This document shows positions 1 through 8,129 of a DNA stretch of 13,335 bases, piece by piece (position 1 is the stretch's first letter; each line of letters opens with the position of its first letter). The notes below the pieces were generated by a model. That model was not told the origin of the DNA and made no database searches. It saw only the letters and a list, made by a program, of their open reading frames with translations. The stretch is from Symbiodinium natans (lineage: Eukaryota; Sar; Dinophyceae; Suessiales; Symbiodiniaceae). The DNA is taken from positions 1-13,335 of the forward strand of contig CAJNDS010001604.1 in NCBI GenBank assembly GCA_905221605.1, written 5' to 3'. A program made the translations under genes and the position numbers.

Positions 1-53
1 TTTTTGGGAGCATAAGTCTCTTGCACTGAATTGAAGAGTCCCCATCTCATTTG
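1..53 (+). repeat. Dispersed motif copy, left edge
   Basis: The window opens with a diverged copy of a dispersed motif (TTTTTGGGAGCATAAGTCTC, then TTGCACT, then CATCTCATTT). It recurs at 9422-9455 and 9517-9550 on the same strand and at 13207-13240 and 13273-13310 on the opposite strand. This copy is cut by the window edge and differs from the 9422 copy at several positions, but the order of the sub-blocks (TTTTGGG, AAGTC, CTTGCAC, CTCATTT) is kept. Function unknown; it may be an end of a mobile element. Confidence 0.55.
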
Positions 54-562
54 AATGTTTTTTTGAAATCCGGAGAGGGTTGTTTGCGTGAAATAAGAAA
101 TATCAAAAACGACGGTTTTAGCGCCGTGACCACGCCGAAATCCATAGAGGGTTGTCCGTACAAAATAAGAAATGTTAAAAAAATTGTGGTTTCAGCGCCG
201 CAGCAAGAAACGCAAATAAAACGCCGGTTTTCGTGCCGCGACCACGCCGAAATCCGTAAAGGGTTGTCCACGGCTAGAAAGAAATATAAAAGAATGCCGG
301 TTTAAGCTCCGCGACCACGCCGAAATCCGCAGAGGATTATCAGCGGCCAACAAGAAACGTAAAAAAAGACGGTTTTAGCACCGTGACCACGCCGAAGCCC
401 GCAGCGGGTTGTCCGCGGCCAGAAGAAAGAAATATTAAAAAACGATTGTTTTAGCGCCACGACCACGCCGAAACCCGCAGAGGATTGTCCGTGGCCAGAA
501 AGAAACATAAAAATACGAGGGTTTTAGCACCGCGACCACGCCGAAACCCGTAGAGGGTTGCA
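54..562 (+). repeat. 73-bp tandem repeat array
   Basis: About seven diverged units. The anchor CACGCCGAA occurs at 131, 243, 316, 388, 464 and 537, giving spacings of 112, 73, 72, 76 and 73. A unit runs: gaccacgccgaaa, then cccgcagagggttgtcc, then gcggccagaaagaaa, then an A-rich stretch, then acgacggttttagcgccg. The 112-bp interval is two units with about 34 bp deleted from the first half of the second. The frames open across the array on either strand are by-products of the repeat: 73 is not a multiple of three, so the frame rotates from unit to unit. Confidence 0.9.
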
Positions 563-739
563 ATCCCGATTGACGACGTCAACCCAATCCGCCGCCTTAA
601 GAAATGTTTGACTGGGTACGAAGGTCTACTAAATTCTATTAAAATCTCGTACATTCTATTTAACTGTACTAAAATTGAATTATAAAATCTCGTAAATTCC
701 ACTCTGTTGTACTTCTACTCTATACACTTCACTCTTGCG
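563..739. other. AT-rich spacer between two tandem arrays
   Basis: No gene seen. The sequence starts with a short unique stretch containing TTGACGACGTCAA. It then becomes AT-rich with loosely repeated phrases such as aaatctcgta and attctattta, and grades into the 14-bp array that follows. It is probably decayed repeat. Confidence 0.5.
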
Positions 740-1147
740 CTAAAATGTGCCTCACTTTCTACACTTCAGTCTATGCACTTCACTCTATGCACTTAACTCT
801 ACGCGCTTGACTCTATGCACTTCACTCTAACTCTGTGCCCTTCATCACTCTATGCACTAACTCTACGCACTTGACTCTCTACACTTTACTCTATGTACTG
901 AACTCTATACGCTTGACTCTATGCACTTCACTCTAACTCTGTGCCCTTCATCACTCTATGCACTAACTCTACGCACTTGACTCTCTGCACTTCACTCTAT
1001 GTACTGAACTCTATACGCTTGACTCTATGCACTTCACTCTGTGCACTTCACTCTATGCACTTTACTCTACGCACTTGACTCTATGCACTTCACTCTTTGT
1101 ACTTAACTCTATGCACTTGTCACTTGACTCCATGCACTTCACTCTAT
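740..1147 (+). repeat. 14-bp minisatellite with 106-bp higher-order period
   Basis: A basic unit of 14 bp, gcacttcactctat, with variants (gcacttaactctac, gcgcttgactctat, gtactgaactctat). A longer period lies on top: the string beginning GCTTGACTCTATGCACTTCA starts at 805, 911 and 1017, exactly 106 bp apart. The first two 106-bp units are nearly identical, including the odd phrase gtgcccttcatcactc; the third breaks off. It is pyrimidine-rich on this strand. No coding potential is credible. Confidence 0.9.
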
Positions 1148-1185
1148 GTTATTGGTCCGCGCGGAAGAACCCTTCGCGATGCTTT

Positions 1186-2734
1186 TGGGAAAAGTGGGCC
1201 AGAAAGAGCCACCAAGACCCGGGGATACGATTTGTTACGAATAAGAGTGTGCCAAAGAGCCACCAAGACCCGGGGATACGATTTGTTCCGAATAAGAATG
1301 GGCCAGAGAGAGCCTTATTATGGATAAGAATGGGCCAGAAAGAGTTGCCAAGACCCAGGGGTATGATTTGCAATGGATAAGATGGACCAGAAAGAGTCAC
1401 CAAGACTCGGGGGGAACGATTTGTTACGCATAAGAGTGGGTCAGAAAGACCCACCAAGAGTACGATTTGTTACGGATAAGAGTGGGCCAGAAAGAGCCAC
1501 AAACCCCATATACGTCTTGTTTCGGATAAGAAAGAGCCGCTAAGAACAGGGGTACGATTTGTTATGGGTCGGAATGGGCCAGCAAAAGTCACCGAGACCC
1601 GGGGGCACGATCTATTACGGATAAGAGTGGGTCAGAAGGAGCTACTATGACCCGGGGGAACGATTTGTTGCGGATAAGAGTGGGCCAGAAAGAGCCAGTA
1701 AGATCCGGGGGTACGATTTGTTACTAATAAATAAGAATAAGCCAGAAAGAGCCTTGTTGTGGATGGGCCACAAAGAGCCACTGAGACCCAGGGGTACGAT
1801 TTGTTAGAAAGAGCCTTGTTATGGATAAGAGTGGGCCAGAAAGGGCCACCAAGACCCTGGGAACGATCTATTGCAGATAAGAATGGGCCAGAAAGAGTCG
1901 CCAAGACCCAGGGGTATGATTTGCAATGGATAAGATGGGCCAGAAAGAATCACCAAGACTTGGGGTACGTTTTATTATGTATAAGAATGGGCTAGAAAGA
2001 GCCTTGTTATGGAAAAGAGTGCGGGCCAGAAAAAGCCAGATTTGTTGAATAAGAAAGCCACCAAGACCCGGAGAGGCGACTTGTTATGGATAAGAATGGG
2101 CCAGAAAGAGCCTTGTTAGGGATAAGAGCGGGCTAGAAATAGCCACCAAATCTCGAAGGTACGATTTGTTACGGATAAAAGTGGGCCAGACAGAGCCACC
2201 AAGACCCCGGGGTACGATTTGTTACGGACAAAAATATACTAGAAAGAGTCTTATTATGGATAAGAGTGGACCAGAAAGAGCCGCCAAGACCAGGGGGCAC
2301 GATTCGTTATGGATAAGAATGCGTCAGAAAGAGCCACTAAGGCCCGCGAGTACGATTTGTTATGGATAAGAAACCGCTAGGAAGAGCCAGCAAGGCACCT
2401 GAATACGATTTGTTATTGTTATGGGGTGCGATTTGTTACGGATAAGAATGGGCCAGAAAGTGCCTTATTTCGGATAAGAGTGGGCCAGCAAGAACCGCCA
2501 ACATCTGGGAGGAATGATTTATTTCGAATAAGAGTGGGCCAGAAAGAGCCGCAGGACTTGGGAATACGATTTGTTGTGGAATGCTAAGACCCGTGGGAAC
2601 TATTTTGTTATGGATAAGAATGGGCTAGAAAGGGATCAAGACTCAAGATTTGGGGGTGCGATTTTTTATGATCTTATTTTGAAATAAGAATGGACGAGAA
2701 AGAGTCACCAAGACCCGGGGGTGCGATTTGTTAT
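1186..2734 (+). repeat. 53-bp satellite, block A1
   Basis: First block of the dominant satellite. The 53-bp unit joins CCAAGACCCGGGGGTACGAT to ttgttacggataagagt and gggccagaaagagcc; GGGCC anchors at 1196 and 1249 give exactly 53. A shorter 32-bp spacing (GGGCC at 1300 and 1332) arises where the 21-bp accaagacccggggg-tacgat module is missing. Units differ by roughly 10-20% with small indels. Variant phrases recur: gtatgatttgcaatggataa occurs at 1361 and 1914 (offset 553), which suggests duplication of blocks inside the array. Apparent reading frames arise because the unit has few stops. Likely heterochromatic; centromeric or subtelomeric position cannot be told. Confidence 0.95.
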
Positions 2735-3204
2735 TTGTGCCGCTAAAATCTTAATACTTTTAATAAGGTCGTTATTTTTGTATTATGATTATTACGTAGA
2801 GAATATAATGAATTTGTTTTTTTTCATGAAATGTACGTGAAATTCGTTAATATATGAATGAAGTGAATAATGAAGAGGATATAATTAACATATATCTAAG
2901 AAATGATAAGGATATAATGAAAGTATTAAAAAATTCTCCTTATAATATATTAGCTTTAATGAAATTGTTTGTTTAAATTATAATTTAGAATCCTCTCTTT
3001 AAATTCATTTATAAATTGTGAGTTCTTTTTTCATTCTATTTTACTCTTATATATTATAAAAATGTCAAAAGAAAGGGATATGTATTCATATTAATCTAAC
3101 TTAGAGAATTAAGTGAATGAATTAAATTCTCTAATTTAGAGAAATAAATCAGTAAATTTATTAAAATAATGAGCGAAAGATTGAGTGAAGTGAGTATAAT
3201 GAAT
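2735..3204. other. AT-rich spacer inside the satellite
   Basis: About 470 bp of very AT-rich DNA with no ORF of note. The satellite stops in gatttgttat and resumes, decayed, at about 3205 in the same orientation, so this is either an insertion or a strongly decayed stretch. It holds inverted repeats: TTAGAGAATT (3101-3110) pairs with AATTCTCTAA (3125-3134), and ttctctaa/ttagagaa (3127-3143) forms an 8-bp stem around a single T. No TSD or terminal repeat was recognised. Confidence 0.55.
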
Positions 3205-4080
3205 GGGATAAGATGAGTGGATTAGAAATTTTAAGATTCTGGGGCATTTCGTTATGGATAAGAATGGGCTATAAAATATTTTAATTATTATGGAGAGAAT
3301 GAATTAGAAAGATCATTTATTATGAAAAAGAATCGGTTAGCAAGAACCTCCAAGACTCGGAAGAATGATTTATTCTGGATAAGAATGGACTAGAAAGAGC
3401 TACTTAGATTGAGATTTGGGAAGATGATTTGATATGGAAAAGCATGATCTAGAAAAATACCTAAGATCTGGTGATACGATTTATTATGGATAAGAATGGA
3501 TCAGAAAAACCTTGTTATGGACAAGAATGGGCCAGAAAGAATCATCAAGACCCGGGAAAATGATTTACTATCCATGCTTACCCAGAAAGAATCGTCGTGC
3601 CTCCAAGATCCGGGGGTGCGATTTGTCGGATAAGAATCGACCAGAAAACAACTTATTATGGACAAGAATGGATCAGAAAGAATTATCAAGATCCGGGAAT
3701 ACGATTTATTACGCATAAGAATGGGTCAGAATAACCACCAAGAATCGGGGATACGATTTATTATGGATAAGGGTGGACCAGAAAGAGCCACTCGGGGTAC
3801 GATTTGTTATGGATAAGAATGGACTACCGAGACCCGGGGGTAAGAATGGGCGAGAAAGAGCCTTGTTAAGAGTGGGTCAAAAAGAATCCCCAAGGGCCAG
3901 GGATACGATTTGTTACGGATAAGAGTGGGCATAGTGGGCCAGAAAGAGACGCCAAGATCCGGGTGTGTACGTCGATATGGATAAGAACGGATTAGAAAGA
4001 ATCTTAATTATTATGGAGAAGGATGAGTCAGAAAGAGCCACCAAGATCCGCTGGTACGATTTGTTATGGATATACGCAAA
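3205..4080 (+). repeat. 53-bp satellite, block A2
   Basis: Same satellite and orientation as 1186-2734 but more diverged, especially at its left edge (gggataagatgagtgg). Typical phrases are ggataagaatggatcagaaa and caagatccgggggtgcgat. A unit variant at about 3589-3650 (cgtcgtgcc..., then gatttgtcggataagaatcg) is shared with 10239-10300 and 12833-12890 in the other blocks. The block ends abruptly at about 4080 in ttgttatggata, where LINE 3' sequence begins, so the LINE interrupts the array. Confidence 0.92.
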
Positions 4081-4099
4081 TGCTACAGCAGTTCGCTTG

Positions 4100-4450
4100 A
4101 GTCTATGTGAGCCTTCCCCACGTCTGAGGGCGGCACGAGGACAAAATAGCACATGAGGAGTGCTGAAGCTGCGGATTCAAGCAACCCGAAAACACCTTCC
4201 CTATTTCTGAGGGCGGCGCGAGGACAAACCTACACAAGGGAATACCAAAATTTGCAGACATCCATCTCACAAACAAGCGGGCGCGCGCGCGCACGCCCCT
4301 TGCGAAACTCTTCAAGAAAGCGCCTTCCCTACTTCTGAGGGCGTGGACAAACTGACACAAGGGAGCACAGCACATGCCGACATATTCACGGGCCTCCCTC
4401 GACGCAGGCCAGCGTGCGAGCGTGTGCTTGCGAAAACTCTTCGAGGAGTT
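4100..4450 (-). repeat. Tandem repeats in the LINE 3' untranslated region
   Basis: Read on the plus strand, the phrase ccttccctacttctgagggc starts at about 4112, 4195 and 4323, and cttgcgaaactcttc at about 4300 recurs at about 4428. The full unit is therefore about 128 bp and the first copy is shortened to about 83 bp. A (GC)n run lies near 4278-4293. On the LINE strand this is directly 3' of the ORF stop (4477-4479). 3' tandem repeats are common in LINE tails and may take part in RT recognition; that role is inference here. Confidence 0.7.
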
Positions 4451-4476
4451 GGTCAGGCTGACCGGATTCCGGTGCC

Positions 4477-5721
4477 TCAGGTTGCGAGCAGGCTGGTCGC
4501 GGCCAACCGCGCTGCGCCAGGCTCAGAGGCTTCAGCGAGCTCAGCCCATCTTCGCAAGACGGCTCTGGCGCGGAAGCTTCGCACCGTCACGCTAGGCTCC
4601 TGCAAGAGCTCACCGTAGAGGGCCGCCGGATGCCTGTCTTCATGGGAGGCAACAGCCCGGGACACAATGAGCAACATCTTGCTCGCGTCAGGCTCCCAAG
4701 CCCCCGTGGTTTCGGCCACGAGGACCATGAAGTGCATCCCCTGTGCCTGGCAAGCGGCTGCAGTGCCATGGTGGGCACGTTTGACTTCCACATAGGTTGC
4801 GGCGTCAGCAAGGCCTCGCTGGGAATTCTTAAGCTGCGCCTAGGGTCTCCTGTCGGTGCGGGTCGGTCACGGCCAAGTCGAATGCAACTGGACGACCATG
4901 ATATGATGGCACAAAGATGTCTGCTGGGCGCCGCCGCTCCAACCCCGAGCACAGAACATCGCGAAGGGCGTGGTGTCGCACTCTCCCCCCGGCTGAGCAC
5001 AGGCCAGCGTGATGCGAAAACTTATCCAGGATGGAGTCACATTTGGGGCACTAGACATCATCAGCAGCATCGAGCACACCAAGCCATTGTCGGAGTTCGA
5101 CCACAAAGGCTGCCGGCTCCATGCGCTTGCGCCCCTGAGGAAGCGCGGCCAGAAAGGTACGGGCTCCCGGCTCTGCTTCGGAGCACAGCAAGGCTCGGCT
5201 AGTCAGGGTGGAAGTGGCCAGCCGGCGCTCCCACCGCGGGCATCCACACGGCCACACTGCTCCGTGCAGCCACCAACCGAGGCCAGGTAGGCTGCAGGGG
5301 CATCTAGAACCGCAGAGCGAAGACCAAGACCTGCTTACGTAAAGCCGAGTGCAGCTTGCTCCCACTGGTCGGGGTCAAGATGGAGACCACTCAGATGGCT
5401 GAAACAAGCGCGCACTAGCCGGTCAAATTCCTCGAAGGCTTGCAGCTGAGGCTCAGGCGGCGCGCGCCGCATGCTGTGCATGTGTCCAGCGCAGGTACGC
5501 AGCAGTTGAAGGCCAACCTGAGGGTCTTATAACTCGCCAAGTGCTTCAAGTAGGAGCGCAGCGCTTGCCACACAGGCGGAGGTGTGCTCCCTCATAGATA
5601 TTGGATCACTAATAGGCGCTCCAAGCAGCTCGAAGTTGCGCAGGAACCTGCTGCTACCGTCCGGAGAACGCAAAAGAGCATCTGGGAAGTGGGCCACCAA
5701 GCCAGCGGCAGTCACCCTCCC
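4477..5721 (-). pseudogene. LINE ORF, C-terminal half (RT-distal region, zinc knuckle, endonuclease-like domain), broken
   Basis: Downstream half of the LINE polyprotein. In order on the minus strand: HFPDALLRSP and LRNFELLGAPI (about 5680-5610), MREHT, then DPQVGLQLLRTCAGHMHSMR and LSGLHLDPDQWEQA. Next come LTSRALLCSEAEPGARTFLA and RMEPAAFV, then the zinc knuckle CPKC...HHAGLC (5050-4997; C-X2-C-X8-H-X4-C). Last are RRRPADIF with Asp at 4919-4921, FDLAV with Asp at 4877-4879, and YVEVKR with Lys at 4780-4782. That order fits a PD-(D/E)XK restriction-like nuclease. The tail (VAETTGAW, RSFRARAVLRR) ends at stop 4477-4479. Damage: stops at 5527-5529, 5335-5337, 5051-5053 (TAG, where I would expect Trp) and 4829-4831; frameshifts near 5215-5250 and near 4826-4836. 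Function would have been target cleavage and integration of the LINE. Family assignment is from remembered motifs. Confidence 0.85.
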
Positions 5722-5723
5722 TA
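5722..5723. other. TA target-site duplication, left copy
   Basis: TA directly before the left inverted terminus (cctccc-TA-CACAGTGG). The matching TA is at 8151-8152. With one TA removed together with the insertion, the LINE codons join as gcc-ata-ggg with the frame kept, which supports TA as the duplicated target. Confidence 0.75.
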
Positions 5724-5744
5724 CACAGTGGCACGCATTACTTA
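5724..5744 (+). repeat. Left terminal inverted repeat
   Basis: CACAGTGGCAC, then g-c-a, then TTACTTA. Compared with the right end read in reverse complement, it differs only at positions 12 (g/t) and 14 (a/g). Beyond 21 bp the ends diverge. Confidence 0.82.
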
Positions 5745-5772
5745 TGAAAAGATACGACCCATACAAACACAT

Positions 5773-5880
5773 GCAAGTGTTTGCAACGACTTGCAGGCAT
5801 GCTTACAACCACTTACATCCACTTACAACCACCTGCATGTGCTTGCAACACTGTACACCCAGTTACAACCACATGCAAAA
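5773..5880 (+). repeat. Subterminal 10-bp repeats
   Basis: Loosely repeated decamers such as acttacaacc, acttacatcc, agttacaacc and gcttgcaaca run in 10-bp register next to the left terminus. Short subterminal repeats often serve as transposase binding sites in non-autonomous DNA elements. Here that is inference from position only. Confidence 0.6.
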
Positions 5881-5928
5881 AGATATAGCCGTATCTCTGA
5901 TAGCACGCGATGCAACGAGTTATATAAG

Positions 5929-5954
5929 TTGGCATCTCGATGCCTCGATTTTAT
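5929..5954. repeat. Subterminal inverted repeat, left arm
   Basis: TTGGCATCT..ATGC.....TTTTAT here matches, in reverse complement, 8052 down to 8027 near the other end (19 of 26 positions, including a 9-base perfect start). The arms lie 205 and 98 bp from their termini. The match is modest and partly AT-rich, so chance is not excluded. Confidence 0.4.
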
Positions 5955-6007
5955 CGGATGCTATCATCTTAATGGAAGATAGGATCATGATATCAAGTGA
6001 TAGCTGA

Positions 6008-6134
6008 AGTAGTTACAAGTAGATAGGAAAAGGACAGGAAAAAGATATAACAGGCTAGAAAAAGATACAGAAGATACGAAAGAGATACGAAAGAGATACG
6101 AAAAGATACGAAAAGATAGGAAAAGATACGAAAG
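6008..6134 (+). repeat. GATACGAAAA-type microsatellite array, left
   Basis: A run of 10-11 bp phrases (gatacgaaaa, gatacgaaaga, gataggaaaa). A second array of the same type and same orientation lies at 7917-8000 near the right end of the element, so the two bracket the interior as direct repeats. Confidence 0.85.
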
Positions 6135-6135
6135 G

Positions 6136-6456
6136 CGTTAATTCGCCAAAAAAATGCGTGAGCAAGACCACTTGTTTCCTGCTGAATTGGGCATCAGAAA
6201 TGTAGTTTGTGACCACATTATTCCTTATTTTGCATGTTTGCCACCTCTTTTCTTGGCGCCAGACAAGAGAGAGGGCGGGGGTTTGGGGCAGGCCCCCCTG
6301 CCCCAAGATCGTTACGCGTAGAATGTTTTTTTTGAATAAAAGCACCCTTGCGCGGCCACGCGCATCCCTGAAAAACGGCCCGGTCGTCAGAACGTCCACT
6401 CGAAATCTCGCGCTCCACCAGGCCGGAGCGCCATCATAAGTGCTTCTAAGCTTCAC
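6136..6456. other. Unassigned unique segment with a perfect hairpin
   Basis: GC-richer unique sequence. At 6283-6306 TTGGGGCAGG pairs perfectly with CCTGCCCCAA around a CCCC loop. A T-run (gtttttttt) lies shortly after, near 6324-6332. Minus-strand translation across 6456-6136 is open, but it runs on into the microsatellite and shows no domain I recognise, so I do not call a gene. It may be a separate dispersed repeat captured by the TIR element. Confidence 0.5.
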
Positions 6457-6567
6457 CCTAAACCCGAAACTCTAACGCGTAAGCCCCCTCAAGGCCCCAG
6501 AAGCTCCCTTAAGCTCATTAGCAGCACCCTTAAGCCCCCTTGGCCGCCTGAGCACCCTTAAGCCCCC
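6457..6567 (+). repeat. Degenerate CCCTTAAGCCCCC low-complexity tract
   Basis: Begins with accctaaacccgaaactc, telomere-like, then repeats phrases such as acccttaagcccccttgg and leads into the 9-bp minisatellite. No gene. Confidence 0.6.
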
Positions 6568-6862
6568 CTTATAGGCCTGAGAGTGCTTCGAGCCCGAGAG
6601 GCCTTAGAGCCCTTAGAGTCCTTGGAGCCCTTAGGGCCCTTCGAGGTCTTAGGGGCCTTCGAAGCCTTAGAGCCCTTCGAGCCATTAGAGCCTTCAAAGC
6701 CTTTAAAGGGCTTGGAGTCTTTAGAGCCCTTAGGGCCCTTGCAGGCCTTTTGAGAGCCCTAAGAGCCCTCAAGCCCTTGGAGCCTTCAAAGCCCTTAGCG
6801 ACCTTAGAGGTCTTAGAGCCCGTAGAGCCCTTAGAGCCCTTAGAGTGCTTAGAGTGCTTGAC
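6568..6862 (+). repeat. 9-bp GAGCCCTTA minisatellite, left block
   Basis: About 32 diverged copies of a 9-bp unit (ccttagagc, ccttggagc, ccttcgagg). Because 9 is a multiple of 3, all frames tend to stay open and give pseudo-proteins such as GSKGSKG or ALRALRA. These are repeat by-products, not genes. The same repeat, same orientation, resumes at 7143. Confidence 0.9.
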
Positions 6863-7142
6863 ACTGTGGGCTGGCAGCACTCCAGGCTGGATGGGGCGGA
6901 AAGTGCCATTTTTCTCGAAAAACTTTCCCGGGTCCGGGTAGCCAGGTAAGCCCAGTTTTCCCAATCTTGTAAAATCTTGAAAAATCTTGGATCCGCCACG
7001 GACCCCAGAGAGTTAGATTGAGGGAGAGCTCCGCAAAACGCTGCCCTGCCAGCTCCAGGCAGCACCAGCAATCTTGTAGAATCTTGTAAAATCTTGAATC
7101 CGGAATCCATACAAAAAGGTGTTCCCAGGAACCAAAAACAGT
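6863..7142. other. 280-bp segment splitting the 9-bp minisatellite
   Basis: Unique sequence between two blocks of the same minisatellite. It begins cactgtgggctgg and ends aaaaacagtg, so its edges share only a 6-base inversion (CACTGT/ACAGTG). Inside are two clusters of aatcttgtaaa-type phrases (6961-6989 and 7071-7097) around a GC-richer core with an imperfect gctgccctgccagctccaggcagc fold. It may be a small insertion. No duplication of the flanks is convincing. Confidence 0.45.
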
Positions 7143-7432
7143 GAGCCCTTAGAGTCCTTCTTGGAGCCATTCGAGGCCTTAGAGCCCTTCGAGCCCTTAG
7201 AGACCTTAGAGGCCTTAGAGGCCTTTAGAACCTTCAGAGCCCTTAGAGGCCTTGGAGTCTTCAGAGCACTTAGAGTCCTGAGAGCCCTTTGGGCCCCTTG
7301 GAGTCCTTTCTGGCCTTGGGCCCTAAGAGCCCTTCAAGCCCTTGGAGCCCTGAGAGCCCTTGGAGACCTTAGAGACCTTAGAGGCCTTAGAGGCCTTAGA
7401 GCCCGTAGAGCCCTTAGAGCCCTTAGAGTGTA
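7143..7432 (+). repeat. 9-bp GAGCCCTTA minisatellite, right block
   Basis: Continuation of the 6568-6862 repeat with the same 9-bp unit and orientation. Its right end, cccgtagagcccttagagcc, closely resembles the right end of the left block (cccgtagagcccttagagcc at about 6819), which suggests that one block was copied from the other. Confidence 0.9.
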
Positions 7433-7916
7433 ACGAAAGTGAAAAGATAAAAATAAAAAAAAAAAGTAACAAAATCACAAAAAGAGTGAACATCACTTAA
7501 GAAGATACAAAGATATATATTTTTGATAAAAAGAAAGCCTGAGCCCTAAGCCCTAAACCCTAAACCTAAAACGACTTGGCACGTGCTGCTGCTGAGGACC
7601 TGCTGTCCGAGGACGCTTAGACCCATGTTAAAAATGCAATTTTCTTGCACAGAAATAGATGGTTCTGGTGACCCTTCCGTGGGCACCTGCAATCCTAAAG
7701 CCTAAATCCGAATCCTAAACTCCTAAATCCAAAACCCTATATAACTCGTAAATGTTAAATCCGAAATCCTAGTTGGGTACAGCTTCTTGACCTCTGTTGA
7801 AGTCAGTCTGCGCTTGAAGTGGAGATTCTTTTTCACGCCTCACATGTATAAGCGCATATCATGCGTGTATCTATTATTGATGAGATGACAGAAACATATG
7901 TTATAAAATCAGCAAA
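7433..7916. other. AT-rich filler with telomere-like tracts
   Basis: No gene. A poly-A rich stretch (7440-7530) is followed by gccctaagccctaaacccta at about 7543 and by scattered cctaaa phrases at 7691-7772 (aatcctaaagcctaaatccg and similar). CCCTAAA is the complement of the TTTAGGG telomere repeat used by plants and many algae and protists. These tracts are too short and degenerate to be a telomere. Confidence 0.55.
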
Positions 7917-8000
7917 AAAGATACGAAAAGATACAAAAAGATACAAAAAGATACAAGAGAGACAGAAAAGATACGAAAAGATAACAAAACATATAAAAAA
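7917..8000 (+). repeat. GATACGAAAA-type microsatellite array, right
   Basis: Repeats of gatacgaaaa and gatacaaaaa in the same orientation as 6008-6134, close to the right terminus of the TIR element. Confidence 0.85.
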
Positions 8001-8129
8001 GATACAAACAGTTGCAATGAGATAGCATAAAACGATAGCATGAAGATGCCAAGTCAGTGCAAGTTCCGGTTATCTTTCTTAATGTGATACATCTTTCTGG
8101 CAAGTGATGATATCTGCGGCTAAAGGGGC

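Noticed and set aside
54-562. CRISPR array
   Set aside because: Repeats are contiguous and diverged with no unique spacers of constant length; the setting is eukaryotic.
1027-1380. 117-codon frame across the 14-bp array and the satellite start
   Set aside because: It spans two unrelated tandem repeats; the translation simply repeats ALYSTHLTLCTSL-like and satellite phrases.
4587-5290. Plus-strand frames of 70-190 codons opposite the LINE
   Set aside because: They are antisense shadows of the minus-strand LINE coding sequence, which carries recognisable motifs.
6055-6456. 133-codon minus-strand frame
   Set aside because: No recognised domain. Its last third is translation of the GATACGAAAA microsatellite, so the open frame is not evidence of a gene.
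6863-7142. Second nested TIR element (CACTGT...ACAGTG)
   Set aside because: Only six bases of inversion and no matching flanks; kept as an unassigned segment.
6569-7433. Long Leu/Ala/Glu- or Lys/Gly/Ser-rich frames
   Set aside because: Produced by the 9-bp minisatellite, which keeps frames open by arithmetic.
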